This document shows, piece after piece, positions 33,414 to 45,282 of a stretch of 64,000 nucleotides of DNA. Each line of letters starts with the position of its first letter. The first letter of the stretch is position 1. The notes beneath the pieces are model-generated. The model saw only the letters and a list, made by a program, of their open reading frames with translations. It was not told the origin of the DNA and ran no database searches. The position numbers and the translations under genes are program-made. Origin of the DNA: Aphidius gifuensis (Eukaryota; Arthropoda; Insecta; Hymenoptera; Braconidae); contig NC_057788.1 in NCBI RefSeq assembly GCF_014905175.1, positions 19,748,154 to 19,812,153 of the forward strand. Reading direction: 5' to 3'.

Positions 33414-34645
33414 ATGAGTGATGAAAATATTTTCGATATAAACGCGCCAGTTCAATTTAACAATGAAATATCCAACTATGAGCTACATGCTCATCAGTCA
33501 TTTGGATCAGCAGTTTCGATAATAGTGATGAAATAAGAATATCAATACAGAATCAAGATTTGTTTGTTCTACCATCAAAAAGCTATATACGTATGAGTGG
33601 AAAATTAACGCAACAACGTGCTGCTGCTGCAAATGCAGAAGATCCACTTGCTAATATTTTATCTTTAACATTAGTAAATAATGCTATGTGTTTTTTATTT
33701 GATGAAATGCGTTATTAATTAAATGGAGTTTTAATTGATAAATCAAAGAATGTTGGTATAACATCTACAATAAAAAATTATTTGTTATTAAGTTCAAGAA
33801 TGAATTATGAAAATGCAGGGTGGATAAATCAAAATGGTATGAAATTAATAAATGATGATGTATATTTATATATATGCGTTCCATTAAATATGATTTTTGG
33901 CTTTGCTAAAGATTATCAAAAAAAAATTGTCAATGCGAAACATGAACTCATTATGATACGATCACGTTCAAATTTAAATGCGATCGTACGAGATAATGAG
34001 ACAGTTCCTGATATGCCAGAATTTGATTTAAAACTTACAAAAATTGAATGGCTTGTACCATATCTAATGTTATCAAACAAAATAAAATTGATATAATGAA
34101 ATATCTACAAAAAGATCCTGTCATTTCTATTGGATTTAGAAGTTGGGATTTATATGAATATCCATTGCTGCCACAAACAACTCATTATATATGGACGGTG
34201 AAAACTGCAACTCAACTGTAAAAGCCACGTTATGTTATTTTTGGTTTTCAATCAAATAGAAAAAATGATTGGCAAAAAGATGTAACACATTTTGATCATT
34301 GTAAAATAACTTTATCTTAATTTTTTCTATATGGGAATTTGAATTTTTATATTGAAAAAAATCAATTTGCTTTATTATACGATATGTATGCTAATTTTTC
34401 AGAGTCTTACTATGGCTCAAAAATAGATTTAGTGACAAAAGATAATTTTATTAAAAAATCTCCATTAATTGTTATTGATTGAAGTAAACAAAATGAGTTT
34501 TTAAAGACTGGTGCTGTAGATGTACGTTTAGAATTTGAATCGAAAGAAAACTTTCCTCAAGGAACGACAGCATATTGCTTAATTTTACATGATTAAATAA
34601 TTGAATATAGACCAATAAGTGGAATAGTACATAAGTTAACATAAA
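33414..34645 (+). pseudogene. Hexon-like major capsid protein (block A), broken
   Basis: Starts MSDENIFDINAPVQFNN at 33,414. Multiple stops and shifts follow (for example near 33,525, 33,715, 34,095, 34,220, 34,320, 34,480 and 34,595). The family is recognisable from I-K-N-Y-L-L-L-S-S-R-M-N, V-P-L-N-M-I-F-G-F, and, near the end, Q-N-E-F-L-K-T-G-A-V-D-V-R-L-E-F and A-Y-C-L-I-L-H-D. These are typical of the double-jelly-roll major capsid protein of insect adintovirus/Polinton-like elements. Dead copy. Confidence 0.75.
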
Positions 34646-34776
34646 TTAATTGTAACTAATGGTTTTAATTAAATAGAAAAAACAATTGAAAATAATTTGG
34701 TTTTAGTGTATTTGTTTATTTAATTTATTTATTTACATTTCCTCATCATCATCATTGAAATCACGTAGATTATATG

Positions 34777-35685
34777 CCCACGTAGAAAAATTATATCTGA
34801 AATATATCTCAATTATATCTCAATTTCGACAGATATGGAGGAGATATAAAAAAGATATGGAATATATCTAAATAATATATATTATATATTATTTTTATAT
34901 TCCTGGTAGAAAAAATTATTCATCTATATATGTAAAGTCCGAAAATAGATTTATTTATAGATTTTTTTTTAGATTTTATAATAACCGATTTTATATGTTT
35001 TTCTATTTGGATATATACATATATATAATCTATATAAAAAAGATATGCAATATATATATAGCATAGATCGATCTGAAGAATATAAAAAGGAGATATAAAA
35101 TATATATACTTGAAATATATTTAAATTCAATATTTTTTTAAACTCAAATTGATCTGAAGAATATAAAAAGGAGATATAAAATATATATACTTGAAATATA
35201 TTTAAATTCAATATTTTTTTAAACTCAAATCGATCTGAAGAATATAAAAAAGAGATATAAAATATATATACTTGAAATATATTTAAATTCAACATTTATT
35301 TAAACAAAAATTTAGACATTTGTTTGAACATTAAATTCAACATATTTTTAATGTTTAAATAAATGTTGAATTTATTATTTAAAAAAATGTTAAATTTATT
35401 GTTTAAAAAAATGTTGAATTTAATGTTTAATCAAATGTTGAATTTATTGTTCAAAAAAATGTTAAATTTATTGTTTAAAAAAATGTTGAATAAAATGTTG
35501 AACGACGAACATCCTGGCTTTGATAATAACTATAGAATTACAATTATAGTAAGAAATTTTATACAGGCTTTTTTCAAATTAATTTTTAATTTTTTTTTTG
35601 TGCATTATTTATTTAGCAAGTTGTTATAAATTTTAGCTGTAAGATATTTTACAGTATACATATTCAAATACATTAACAATTAATT
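34777..35685. repeat. Left terminal inverted repeat of the CACTA element
   Basis: Near-identical inverse of 42,478-43,348. Contains three ~85-bp units ending GATCTGAAGAATATAAAAA and a stretch of AAATGTTGAATTTATTGTTT units that is a few copies longer than on the right, hence the length difference. Confidence 0.8.
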
Positions 35686-35699
35686 TAGATATTCATTCT

Positions 35700-38600
35700 T
35701 TATGTCTTAATTAAGTCATCATTATTGTCTGGAATTTTTAATTTATCTTTTATAGAATATAACCATTGAGTTATGTTGATGTTTATTAATCTCTCATCAA
35801 TACGTTGCCAATGTTTTTCTTTTCTTACTTTATTAATATAATCTAAGAAAAAATGAATAGATTAAATATGAGATACAAATAAATACAGGTAAATGAAAAA
35901 TATACATGTTTATGTACACGTATGCATTCTTACTAGATATGACACTCATGGTGTATGTATCAAGACCGGGTCGTGCAATTAAATTTTCTTTTCCTCGCCC
36001 TTTAGGTATACCCGAGTGGAAATTTAGTTAAGGTTCTGATCAGAACCGGATCAGGGACCCTGATTTCAAATCAGAACCGGATCAGGAATCCTGTTCAGGA
36101 ACGGATCAGAATGTAACGCTCTTTTTTAGGATTCTGATCAGAACCGGATCAGGAAACCTGGCCAGATTTTAGGGTTAGAGCCAGGATACCTGAACAGGAA
36201 TGGATCAGGATTCCTGACTAGAATATAACCAGGAATCCTGTTCAGGAACGGATCAGAATGTAACGCTTTTTTTTAGGATTCTGATCAGAATCGGATCAGG
36301 AAACCTGACCAGGATACCTGATCAGGAATGGAACAGGATTCCTGATCTGAAACGGATCAAGTAATTTTTAAAAAAAAATTGTTTTTTATTAATTGATGTT
36401 TTGTAACTAATTTACTATAGCAATGTAATTGATGACACAGATTGAACGATAAGATTGTATATACCTGACATAACTTAAATTACCTAACCACTAGCGGGAC
36501 GCGAACTCGGAACTTTCAGATTACAACTACGGACCTTAACACGCGCGGCCATGCCGTCTATCGATGATCTGATGTGATTTTTTGCTTTCATAAATTACAT
36601 CAGCTAAAAAAAACTTAAATTAGAATTTGCGACGTTAATTTAACGTAAAAATAAAATATAACAATTTGTTAAATTGTCCCTTGTCATTTTGTTTTAGAAT
36701 TAAAATTATAATAATGAATATTTTTCCTGATAATATCCTGGTCAGAATCTGTTCAAGAAACCTTATTCAGGATACGTTCAGGTTTCCTGATCCTTTCCTG
36801 AACAGGAAAACTGAATAAAAAATTAAATTATTTGATAAATTTTTCCTGATAGTATTCTGGTCAGAATCTGTTCAGGAAACCTTATTCAGGATACGTTCAG
36901 GTTTCCTGTTCCTTTCCTGAACAGGAAAACTGAATAAAAAAAATTAATTTATTTGATAAATTTTTCCTGATAGTATCCTGGTCAGAATCTGTTCAGGAAA
37001 CCTTATTCAGGATACGTTCAGGTTTCCTGTTCCTTTCCTGAACAGGAAAACTGAATAAAAAATTAAATTATTTGATAAATTTTTCCTGATAGTATCCTGG
37101 TCAGAATCTGTTCAGGAAACCTTATTCAGGTAACGTTCAGGTTTCCTGTTCCTTTCCTGAACAGGAAAACTGAATAAAAAAAATTAATTTATTTGATAAA
37201 TTTTTCCTGATAGTATCCTGGTCATAATCTGTTCAGGAAACCTTATTCAGGATACGTTCAGGTTTCCTGATCCTTTCCTGAACAGGAAAACTGAATAAAA
37301 AATTAAATTATTTGATAAACTTTTCCTGATAGTATCCTGGTCATAATCTGTTCAGGAAACCTTATTCAGGATACCTTCAGGTTTCCTGATCCTTTCCTGA
37401 ACAGGAAAACTGAATAAAAAATTAAATTATTTGATAAATTTTTCCTGATAGTATTCTGGTCAGAATTTTTTCAGGAAACCTTATTCAGGATACGTTCAGG
37501 TTTCCTGTTCCTTTCCTGAACAGGAAAACTGAATAAAAATAATTAATTTATTTGATAAATTTTTTCTGATAATATCCTGGTCAGAATCTGTTCAGGAAAC
37601 CTTATTCAGGATACGTCAAGGTTTCCTGTTCTTTTCCTGAACAGGATTGGATAAGGTTACCTGACTTAAGGAAATCGTAAGGTGTCCTGACCAGGTTCGG
37701 GTCAGGAATGAGTCAGGTTCCCTGAATAAGGAATCCTGATCCGTTTCTGATCAGGGTTTGAGGTCGAATAGGGCATCCTGAAAATTTTTCCACTCGGGTA
37801 TGTCCCGTCCTTGAACATTTACGTAAAGCCTCATCACTGAAAATATTTTCATACAGCGATTTTGCCAGTGCACGTTGATCTTTGCAATGTCGAATAATAT
37901 TTTCAAGAATTTGTTTGTCAATAAGGACACTACTGTCATTCATCAATTCAATTATTGAACCACCTTTTTTGGAGTAACGGAATTGCCATTCATTTACCCT
38001 ATCAGTTTTATGACAGCTTTTATCTGCTTGTTTTGAAGTGCCTGGATCACTATCTGTCATTTCATCCAGAGGGTGTTTGTATTCGGATGACAATGGTTGA
38101 AGTTCACACGGTAGATCAGTTGCTAAAGTGAAATAAGGATGTTCTTCAATTTCTTTCGATTCTTCAGTTGCTATTTCATACAATTTATTTGAAATTTCAT
38201 TAGCATTTGATAAATATGATGACAGATCGATTAGGTATTTTTTTTTTTTTTTTAATAATTCATATCTGTCCGACAACCGTTTTGAACTTAATGAATCGTT
38301 ATTTACAAACGAAGAATTACAGGATGATGATGAAGAACTACTCGGACGAAACGTGTTAATGGGAGAGGTATTCTGGTCAGGTAATTCCAATTTTCTTTTA
38401 ACCTAATTTTAAAAAAAATTTCATTCAAAACACTGTAAATTCAAATATATAAAATAATAAAAAATATACAAATGATATTACGGTTTTAACAGGTTTTTTA
38501 AGAGTGATATTTTCTTCAATCGTAAATGGTAATAAATTTACTGTTTTTAATGGTGGAAATTTATTGTGAGAGACATCACGATCATAACTCGTATTTTCAT

Positions 38601-39528
38601 TGAGTGAAGGCTGTGGAGATGAATCATCGTCACTCAATAGTAACCTCATAACATTCTGTTGATAAAAAAAAAAATTTTTTTTTTAAATTTATATTAAAAT
38701 CTAGATTATTTGAAAAGATAAATATTAAGTATAAATAATCAGATTACAATACCCTATTTTTACGCTGGTGTATTATACTTTCTTCGTTTGAAAGCACTGA
38801 GATATTTTTATTTTTTGTTGATGTAATCACATTGTCATACACACCAGAACCGTGATCAATATTGTTATTATTAGTTTTATCAGGTGAAAGTGTTGAAGAT
38901 GAGTCAGAGTCAACCACGTTTATTCTTTTGTATACTTTATTATTTTTTGTTTTTTGAAAATTATCATTTCCATCTTGTTTGTCTTGAAGAAATTCAATTA
39001 CATCATCAGCTATTCTTTTATTACCCGCAGCTGTACTATGTTTCTTCAAGAATTTTATAAAATAAATTGAATTAAGTATTAGTTATTAATATTCATATTG
39101 ACCTTAGTTATCCTATTTTACTAATGTTGTTTTACCTTTGTCTGTATTTTTATTTTTTGTTCTTTTAGTTCATTCATGGTGGTCTTATCCTTTTTGCACT
39201 CTTGTTCGTTTATTTTTTTCTTTCTTGAATTTTTGGTTTCTCTCATTTTTTTCATTTTTTTTAATAATTTTTCCATATTGCCTAATAAATAAACGAATAA
39301 TAATATTTAACATTGATAGATAATTACGTTAAATAATTTCTCACCTGATAAATCGATAATTTTGCCGGAGTAAAGTTTGCTGTTCTTCCCTTTTTTAACT
39401 GGCCAATGGAAATTAATTTTTCCATCAATACTTAAATCACCAGAATTAAATTCTATAATTTCTTCATGTTCTAAAAGATACAAGCATGTATCAACTCCTT
39501 CAACAAGATAATACATCTTTTTCGGCAT
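35700..39528 (-). CDS. BEN-domain gene of the CACTA element, six exons, one carrying an insertion
   Basis: Minus exons: 39345-39528 (ATG, MPKKMYYLVEGVD), 39136-39281, 38753-39043, 38482-38655, 35934-38402 (contains the nested element 36,011-37,798) and 35700-35842 (TAA). Donors and acceptors are canonical and phases agree; with the nested element and one TA removed, exon five has 679 nt and the frame runs through. Exons two to four are Lys/Ser/Asp-rich. The BEN domain is in exon five (LIDKQILENIIRHCKDQRAL, then LYENIFSDEALRKCS), with RPGLDTYTM beyond the insertion. Probable role: DNA-binding accessory protein of the element, analogous to the second gene of plant CACTA elements. As it stands the insertion should abolish the normal C-terminus. 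Confidence 0.75.
36484..36562 (-). other. tRNA-like segment in the nested element
   Basis: The minus strand reads GGCATGGCCGCGCGTGTTAAGG (A-box-like) and, 30 nt on, GAGTTCGCGTCCC (B-box-like). There is no convincing acceptor stem. It occupies the same mid-element position as the tRNA-like segment in the 15.2-16.5 kb element. Confidence 0.35.
36720..37650. repeat. ~120-bp tandem array, about eight units
   Basis: Units run TTTTTCCTGATAGTATCCTG ... TTCAGGAAACCTTATTCAGG ... CCTGAACAGGAAAACTGAAT, ending in AATTAAATTATTTGATAAA, with few differences. Identity is high enough to imply recent expansion or gene conversion. Confidence 0.85.
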
Positions 39529-39912
39529 TTTTTAAAATCTTCTTATGCTGGTATGTTTAGACACAAGACAACTAATAATTTCTTTTTTTTTTTAGACCTA
39601 TACTGTCGTTGTTTTATTTGTTGCTATGTTAACGCAAAAAATATAACTTCGTTGCCACGCAAATGTTCAATCGTTGCTATGTATGTTTAGACACAAGACA
39701 ACTAATAATTTCTTTTTTTTTTAGACCTATACTCTCGTTGTTTTATTTGTTGCTATGTTAACGCAAAAAATATATAACTTCGTTGCCACACAAATGTTTA
39801 ATCGTTGCTATGTATGCGCGAGTTTATAAACAATTGTATATAAACAATCATCATGCCATGCAGTGTTAAAATATATGAAATAAATATATAAATAAATATA
39901 TAAAATTATAAT

Positions 39913-42474
39913 ATGACACGTTACAAAAAGTATTTGCGGTCAAAATGTGTGAGTATCCAGTACATCCCTCGTTTTGTATATTTTGTATATTTGGGAATGT
40001 TATCATCAGTATTTTTCTTTTATTGTACATAGGTTAATACTCCTCGATCAACTATCATCTCTCGACGAAATAGGCAGAAATTTTTTCACCATTGTCTGAA
40101 TGAAGAATTTAATTTTAATTCAGCCTCAAATATTCCACTGGTGTCTGATGACTCTATAGCAGATGACGAGAGTGTATTAGACGAATTTAATAATAGTAGC
40201 TCCGACGTCGATGAACTTGAAATTAACAATATGAATCAATATATTTATGCAGAGAGTGTACCAGACGAATTTAATCATAGTATTTTCGACGACAATGAAT
40301 TTGAAACAAATTATATGAATCAGCATATTTATCAAGGTTCAAATATCACTTGTGGTGATTATAGTTATCGTCTTTTAAAAATTTTCATGAAAAATTCCTT
40401 AACACAAAGTGCTTTTGAAGATATTTTATCATTTCTACATGAAATATTACCAGAGGATAATATTGTCCCTCGAAATAGATATTTTTTTGATAAATTGTTA
40501 AGTGATATTAATCCATCGTTTAAAGGAACAATAAAAAGACATAGACTATGCGAGATATGTGGATACTATTTAGGAGAGTATTTAAGTACTTCAAATGACA
40601 TGGTATGTAAAGCCTGTGGTACAACAGCAATAGATGGTTTATTTATTGAGCTAGATTTACGTGCGTTATTAATCGAAACATTTGAAAAAAGGAATTTATA
40701 TTCTTTAATAGATGAAAAGTATGAACAAACAGTAGAAAATGATCAACACCAGGATACTATTTTTGATATAACAAATGGCAGTGAATACAAAAAAGTTGAA
40801 AGAGAAGCAAGATTAAGAAAATACGATATTGCTTTACTGTGGAATACAGATGGTGCTCCAGTGTCTAAAAGTTCTAATGGACAATTATGGCCAGTACAAG
40901 TAAACATTTTAAATATTGCACCAAATAAAAGAAGAGCATTTCAACTAGTAACAGGTTTATATTTTAGCCAGAATCAAAAACCACAATCATGTGGATTCTT
41001 GGAGATTTTTGCGAAAACAATGCAAAGTCTTGCAAATGATGGTTTTGACTGGCATCATCCTGCATTTGGATTGATGCATAATATTGCTGTTGCTCCTGTT
41101 GCAAGTTTAGATTTGCCTGCAAAAGCAATGGTTATGAATATGACCAATCACAATGGCTATAGCAGTTGTACTTTTTGTGAAAATCAAGGTCAAAGATGCA
41201 AAGTTAGACGAGGTTATAACCACGTATTTTCGTTTTTAAAAAAATCAATAAGGCGCACAAATGACCGTATGATCCAACAAGGCATCAGAGCCGTTGAGTC
41301 TGGGTCATCTGATACAGGAATAAAAGGTCTATCACCAGTTTGTAAAATTCCTCACTTAGACTTGTCAACGAGCTTCCCTCCAGATTACCTTCACAACATA
41401 TTAAATATTTTCAAACTGCTTTTGAAGTGTTGGTTTAATTGTAAGACAAAAAAAAAACCATATAACTTATCAAAAAAAATTCGAGATAAAATAAATACTG
41501 AAATAAGTAATATTCGAGTGCCATCAACAATCTCACGCTCACTTAGGTCTTTAAAGCATCTATCTTTTCTGAAAGCATCAGAAATACAATCGTTAAGTTT
41601 ATTTATTCTTCCAGTATTATTAAAAAAAAGATTGAATAACAAATATTATAAGAACTATTTATTATTAGTGAAAGCAACGTATATTTATTTACAAAAAAGT
41701 ATTAGCCAAGATGAGCTCGAGTGTGCTAAAAAAATTATCACAAAATTTTGTTATCAATTTCAAAAATTGTATGGGTTAGTGAAATGTACATTGAATGTCC
41801 ATCAATTGATTCATGTACCAGAAGCTATAGATAATTGGGGACAAGCCTGGTCTTGGTCGACATTTCAATTCGAAGATGGAAATTTATTTTTAACGAACCT
41901 TAATCATGGTCCAAACAAAGTACACCAAGAAATAGCAAATAAATTACAATATTTTAATGCCATGAAATGCCTTGAATTAACATTTGAATCTCAATCACCT
42001 CCTACTTCTGATATATATACTCTTGGATCAGCTACATTCGAACGATTATCAGATCCATATTTATTTGCAATATCATCTGTAACATCGATTCCAGTAGATA
42101 ACTTACAACAGCTTGCTGTTTTTTCAAGAGCATCAATAAGAAATATGATTTATACTTCAAAGACATATAAAAAAGAAAAAAAACGAAGCAATTCCTTTAT
42201 TTCGTGGGCCAATGGAACATATTATGGAGAAATTCAATGTTATGTTATCTGCAATAATGTTGTATTTGCGTTGATCAAAGAAATTCAAGAGGAACAAATA
42301 TCAAAAAAAAATTCTATTTGCCATAACGGGGCAGGAATTAATTTGAATGATTATTTAATTCCTGTTAAAGAAACAAACAGAATCCATGCAGTTCCAGCCA
42401 ATGAAATCTCTGAAAAAATATTTTTAGTTGGCACTTACATTTGTAAAAATCAAAACATAGTTCTAAGATGTTGA
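39913..42474 (+). CDS. CACTA/EnSpm transposase (Transposase_21 family), intact
   Basis: Two exons: 39913-39948 (MTRYKKYLRSKC, donor GTGAGT) and 40033-42474 (acceptor ACATAG), about 825 residues, phase 0, no lesions. An acidic N-terminal region is followed by a zinc-ribbon-like C-E-I-C...C-K-A-C. Then comes the DDE core: N-T-D-G-A-P-V-S-K-S-S (first Asp), G-L-M-H-N-I-A-V-A-P, L-D-L-P-A-K-A (second Asp), N-x-T-N-H-N-G-Y-S-S-C-T-F-C, and near residue 610 S-T-F-Q-F-E-D-G-N (probable Glu). The D-L-P-A-K-A / N-G-Y-x-x-C signature is diagnostic of plant TNP2 and animal EnSpm transposases. A cut-and-paste enzyme acting on the CCC ends. The intact frame, splice sites and full ends make the element potentially competent in trans or recently active. 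Confidence 0.85.
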
Positions 42475-42477
42475 ACA

Positions 42478-43348
42478 CTTAATTGTTTATGTATTTGAAT
42501 ATGTATACTGTAAAATATCTAACAGCTAAAATTTATAACAACTTGCTAAATAAATAATGCACAAAAAAAAAATTAAAAATTAATTTGAAAAAAGCCTGTA
42601 TAAAATTTCTTACTATAATTGTAATTCTATAGTTATTATCAAAGCCAGGATGTTCGTCGTTCAACATTTTATTCAACATTTTTTTAAACAATAAATTTAA
42701 CATTTTTTTAAATAATAAATTCAACATTTATTTAAACATTAAAAATATGTTGAATTTAATGTTCAAACAAATGTCTAAATTTTTGTTTAAATAAATGTTG
42801 AATTTATTGTTTAAAAAAATATTGAATTTAAATATATTTCAAGTATATATATTTTATATCTCCTTTTTATATTCTTCAGATCGATTTGAGTTTAAAAAAA
42901 TATTGAATTTAAATATATTTCAAGTATATATATTTTATATCTCCTTTTTATATTCTTCAGATCGATTTGAGTTTAAAAAAATATTGAATTTAAATATATT
43001 TTAAGTATATATATTTTATATCTCCTTTTTATATTCTTCAGATCGATCTATGCTATATATATATTGCATATCTTTTTTATATAGATTATATATATGTATA
43101 TATCCAAATAGAAAAACATATAAAATCGGTTATTATAAAATCTAAAAAAAAATCTATAAATAAATCTATTTTCGGACTTTACATATATAGATGAATAATT
43201 TTTTCTACCAGGAATATAAAAATAATATATAATATATATTATTTAGATATATTCCATATCTTTTTTATATCTCCTCCATATCTGTCGAAATTGAGATATA
43301 ATTGAGATATAATTGAGATATATTTCAGATATAATTTTTCTACGTGGG
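42478..43348. repeat. Right terminal inverted repeat of the CACTA element
   Basis: Inverse of 34,777-35,685, ending CTACGTGGG at 43,348. It carries three ~85-bp units beginning TATTGAATTTAAATATATTT. Confidence 0.8.
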
Positions 43349-43651
43349 TGTACTATCATCTAATATTACATCTTGATTATTTTCACTATCGAGAACCATG
43401 GTTAGTGTTCCTTTCTTGACAGAATTTTCTAGCTCCTTAAATTCTTCATCATTTTGATTGGAATGTGTAGCAAACCTTTTTGGTAGATATGCATAATTTT
43501 CATTCTCGATTTCGACTGTTAGCGCTGGACCATACTTTGATGTTGGAAATCTCGCTACGTTAGTAATTTTATAAACGACCTTCCTCTTCAAATATTTCAA
43601 TGATTTGCGTTTGTTAGCTTTTTGAAGTTTTTTTGCTTTTGCAAAACCCAT

Positions 43652-43970
43652 TTTTAATAGCTGTAAATGGAAAAGTTATTTTTTAGTTAACAAAATAATT
43701 GAAAAACAATGATAATATCAATAAGTTAATAAAAACTTATAAATATATGATAAAACTTACTTGTTGGTTTTTGAGACTGGGCGCACTACAGTTGATGGAG
43801 TGAATGAAGAGTGATGCTTAGTCTCTGTGCACTAAATCTCAGATCCTCCACCAACCAAAAAGTTCCCTTTCTTCCCATCACTGAGAGTGGGGGAACGTTG
43901 TGATTGGTTGATATTTTGTAGGAAAAGGAAAATCAGGTGTTGCTTATCCCGACTAAAAATTTTTACTCGT
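43652..43970 (-). promoter_or_regulatory. Promoter and 5' UTR intron of the small acidic-tailed gene (block A)
   Basis: Inverse of 55,540-55,847. Contains CAGTCTCA (initiator-like), an exon, then GTAAGTTTTATC ... TTTACAG before the ATG. Conserved in both copies. Confidence 0.5.
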
Positions 43971-44342
43971 AGAAAATAGTTTTTACTCTCTATTATTCTA
44001 ATCTTTCAATCCTATAATCTTCTTTATTGAATTTATAACAATAGATACGAAAAATATTTTTCTGAGAAAAGCTAATAATTCCTGTTTGAACATGTTTTAT
44101 AATATTTTTTAAAATTTAATCTTTTAATCCTCTGTTGTGAGATGATTCAACATTTTTTATAACAATGAAATCTAGATGATATTTTTTCCAGTTTAAACAT
44201 GTCGAAACTTGTCGAAACTTGTTTCTATTATTTTATTATACGAACTAAATCTTTATTATTTTTTTATATCTTATATTTTAAGGAAGAAATGAAGGATAAT
44301 TCTAAAAAATGAACAACTTTTATTAATTTGGTTTTGCATCAT
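43971..44342. other. No gene seen
   Basis: AT-rich spacer between block A and the next gene. Confidence 0.4.
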
Positions 44343-45161
44343 TTATTTATTCATTAAATTCGATTCTCTATTGTCAGTTCCTTCTTTACATTTTAAACAA
44401 TCTTTTTCTAGTACATAATGAGATATTCCAACTTCATCTTCACAATCATTTTGTATTGGATGTTTTTTGCATCGTTTTAATTTTGAAATTGTTGGATTTG
44501 AACGTTGTTCTACAGATAATTTTTCCCAAATTTCATCAATGTGATGTGATGCAAATTTTATGATAGCCATCACTGGAAGTGCAGCAATATCTTTTTGTGT
44601 CAATTCAGCTATATTTTTGACTGCACATAAATGTAAAATGGATTTTTTCATCTTGGCTTTTGTTGAAAATTTTTTAATATACCAATATTTGTATCTTTGT
44701 GCATTTTCATATGCACATTTGTAAGAACTGCATGAGGGATGTGAATTCATATGTCGTATTGCTGGATGTTCCGTCTCTAATATTTTCATATCTGGACAAC
44801 CCAGGTCTTCCAAATTGAAAATTGTCATTGGATTAAAACGTAAAATAAATGTTAACCATTTTTTTCTATCTTCACCTTTGACAAATAAATAATTAAACTT
44901 TCCAACTAATTCTTTAATGATTATTGTTGATACGTTATTATATTGATCATGACCAGCTTCCCCAGATATCCCATGATAATTTTTTTCACAATTATCTACA
45001 ATTTTTTTATATTCTTCAGTTAGGCGTGATTTTTCACAAGGTGGTTTGAATATTTTTATAGTTGGTGAAGATCTTGAATTTACGGGTTGGATAACTAACT
45101 CTTTCACAACAAATAAACCTTAAGGTTCTTGAAATCCTTGAAAATCAATGAATGTCGACAT
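44343..45161 (-). pseudogene. Insect repeat-family gene, early stop
   Basis: The frame starts ATG at 45,161 (MSTFIDFQGFQEP), hits TAA at 45,120-45,122, then runs open for about 254 codons to 44,343. Features: F-V-V-K-E-L, F-K-P-P, N-Y-H-G-I, V-K-G-E-D-R-K-K-W-L, N-L-E-D-L-G-C-P, and a C-terminal K-K-H-P...C-L-K-C. I associate IDFQGF...VKEL...FKPP...HGI proteins with a multicopy family in insect genomes, probably of mobile or viral origin; a DEDD-exonuclease-like fold is conceivable from the spaced acidic residues but unproven. Upstream at 45,180-45,240 is TCAACTCAACT-rich promoter-like sequence. The single stop is the only lesion. Confidence 0.45.
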
Positions 45162-45282
45162 TTTGCTTTAATATATATCAACTCAACTCAGCTTAACTCA
45201 ACTGTATAGTGACCGGTTCTGAACTGATGATATTTCTTTTATACCTCTGAATAACCACTTCCCTCCTTTTTTATCCCTTCCA

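Larger units (their letters stand above)
36011..37798. mobile_element. Nested non-autonomous CACTA-like element, CCCGAGTGGAAA ends
   Basis: 1,788 bp, ends CCCGAGTGGAAA / inverse, duplication TA (36009-36010, 37799-37800). Ends and duplication are verified because excision restores the BEN frame exactly. The left ~350 bp is an array of CTGATCAGAACCGGATCAGG units. The right part (36,720-37,650) has about eight ~120-bp tandem units beginning TTTTTCCTGATAGTATCCTG. The units share CCTGATC/GATCAGG cores, which suggests transposase-binding sites. A tRNA-like segment lies between the two arrays. Confidence 0.85.
34777..43348 (+). mobile_element. Complete CACTA/EnSpm transposon with BEN gene
   Basis: 8,572 bp. 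Ends CCCACGTAGAAAAAT / inverse, with 2-bp duplication TG (34775-34776, 43349-43350). The empty site is block B at ~56,153. Terminal inverted repeats are very long (34,777-35,685 and 42,478-43,348) and contain ~85-bp tandem units (GGAGATATAAAATATATATA...) and GTTGAATTTATTGTT units. It encodes an intact transposase (plus, 39,913-42,474) and a divergently transcribed BEN gene (minus, 35,700-39,528). A second element (36,011-37,798) is nested in the BEN gene. Confidence 0.85.
34700..43652 (-). pseudogene. Small acidic-tailed protein of virion module (block A), split by CACTA element
   Basis: The gene reads leftward from ATG at 43,651. About 100 residues (starting MGFAKAKKLQ, with KYGPALTVEIENENYAYLPK) are followed by the CACTA right end at 43,348. 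The last codons, an Asp/Glu-rich tail, lie on the far side at about 34,740-34,776. The fold looks like a small beta-barrel with basic N-terminus and acidic C-tail, as in single-strand DNA-binding proteins, but that is inference. A 5' UTR intron (GTAAGT...TTTACAG) sits upstream as in block B. The unbroken site at 56,150 gives the empty target. Confidence 0.65.

Noticed and set aside
36720..37650. Regular ~120-bp repeats considered as a CRISPR-like array
   Set aside because: Units are continuous with no variable spacers and lie in a eukaryotic transposon.
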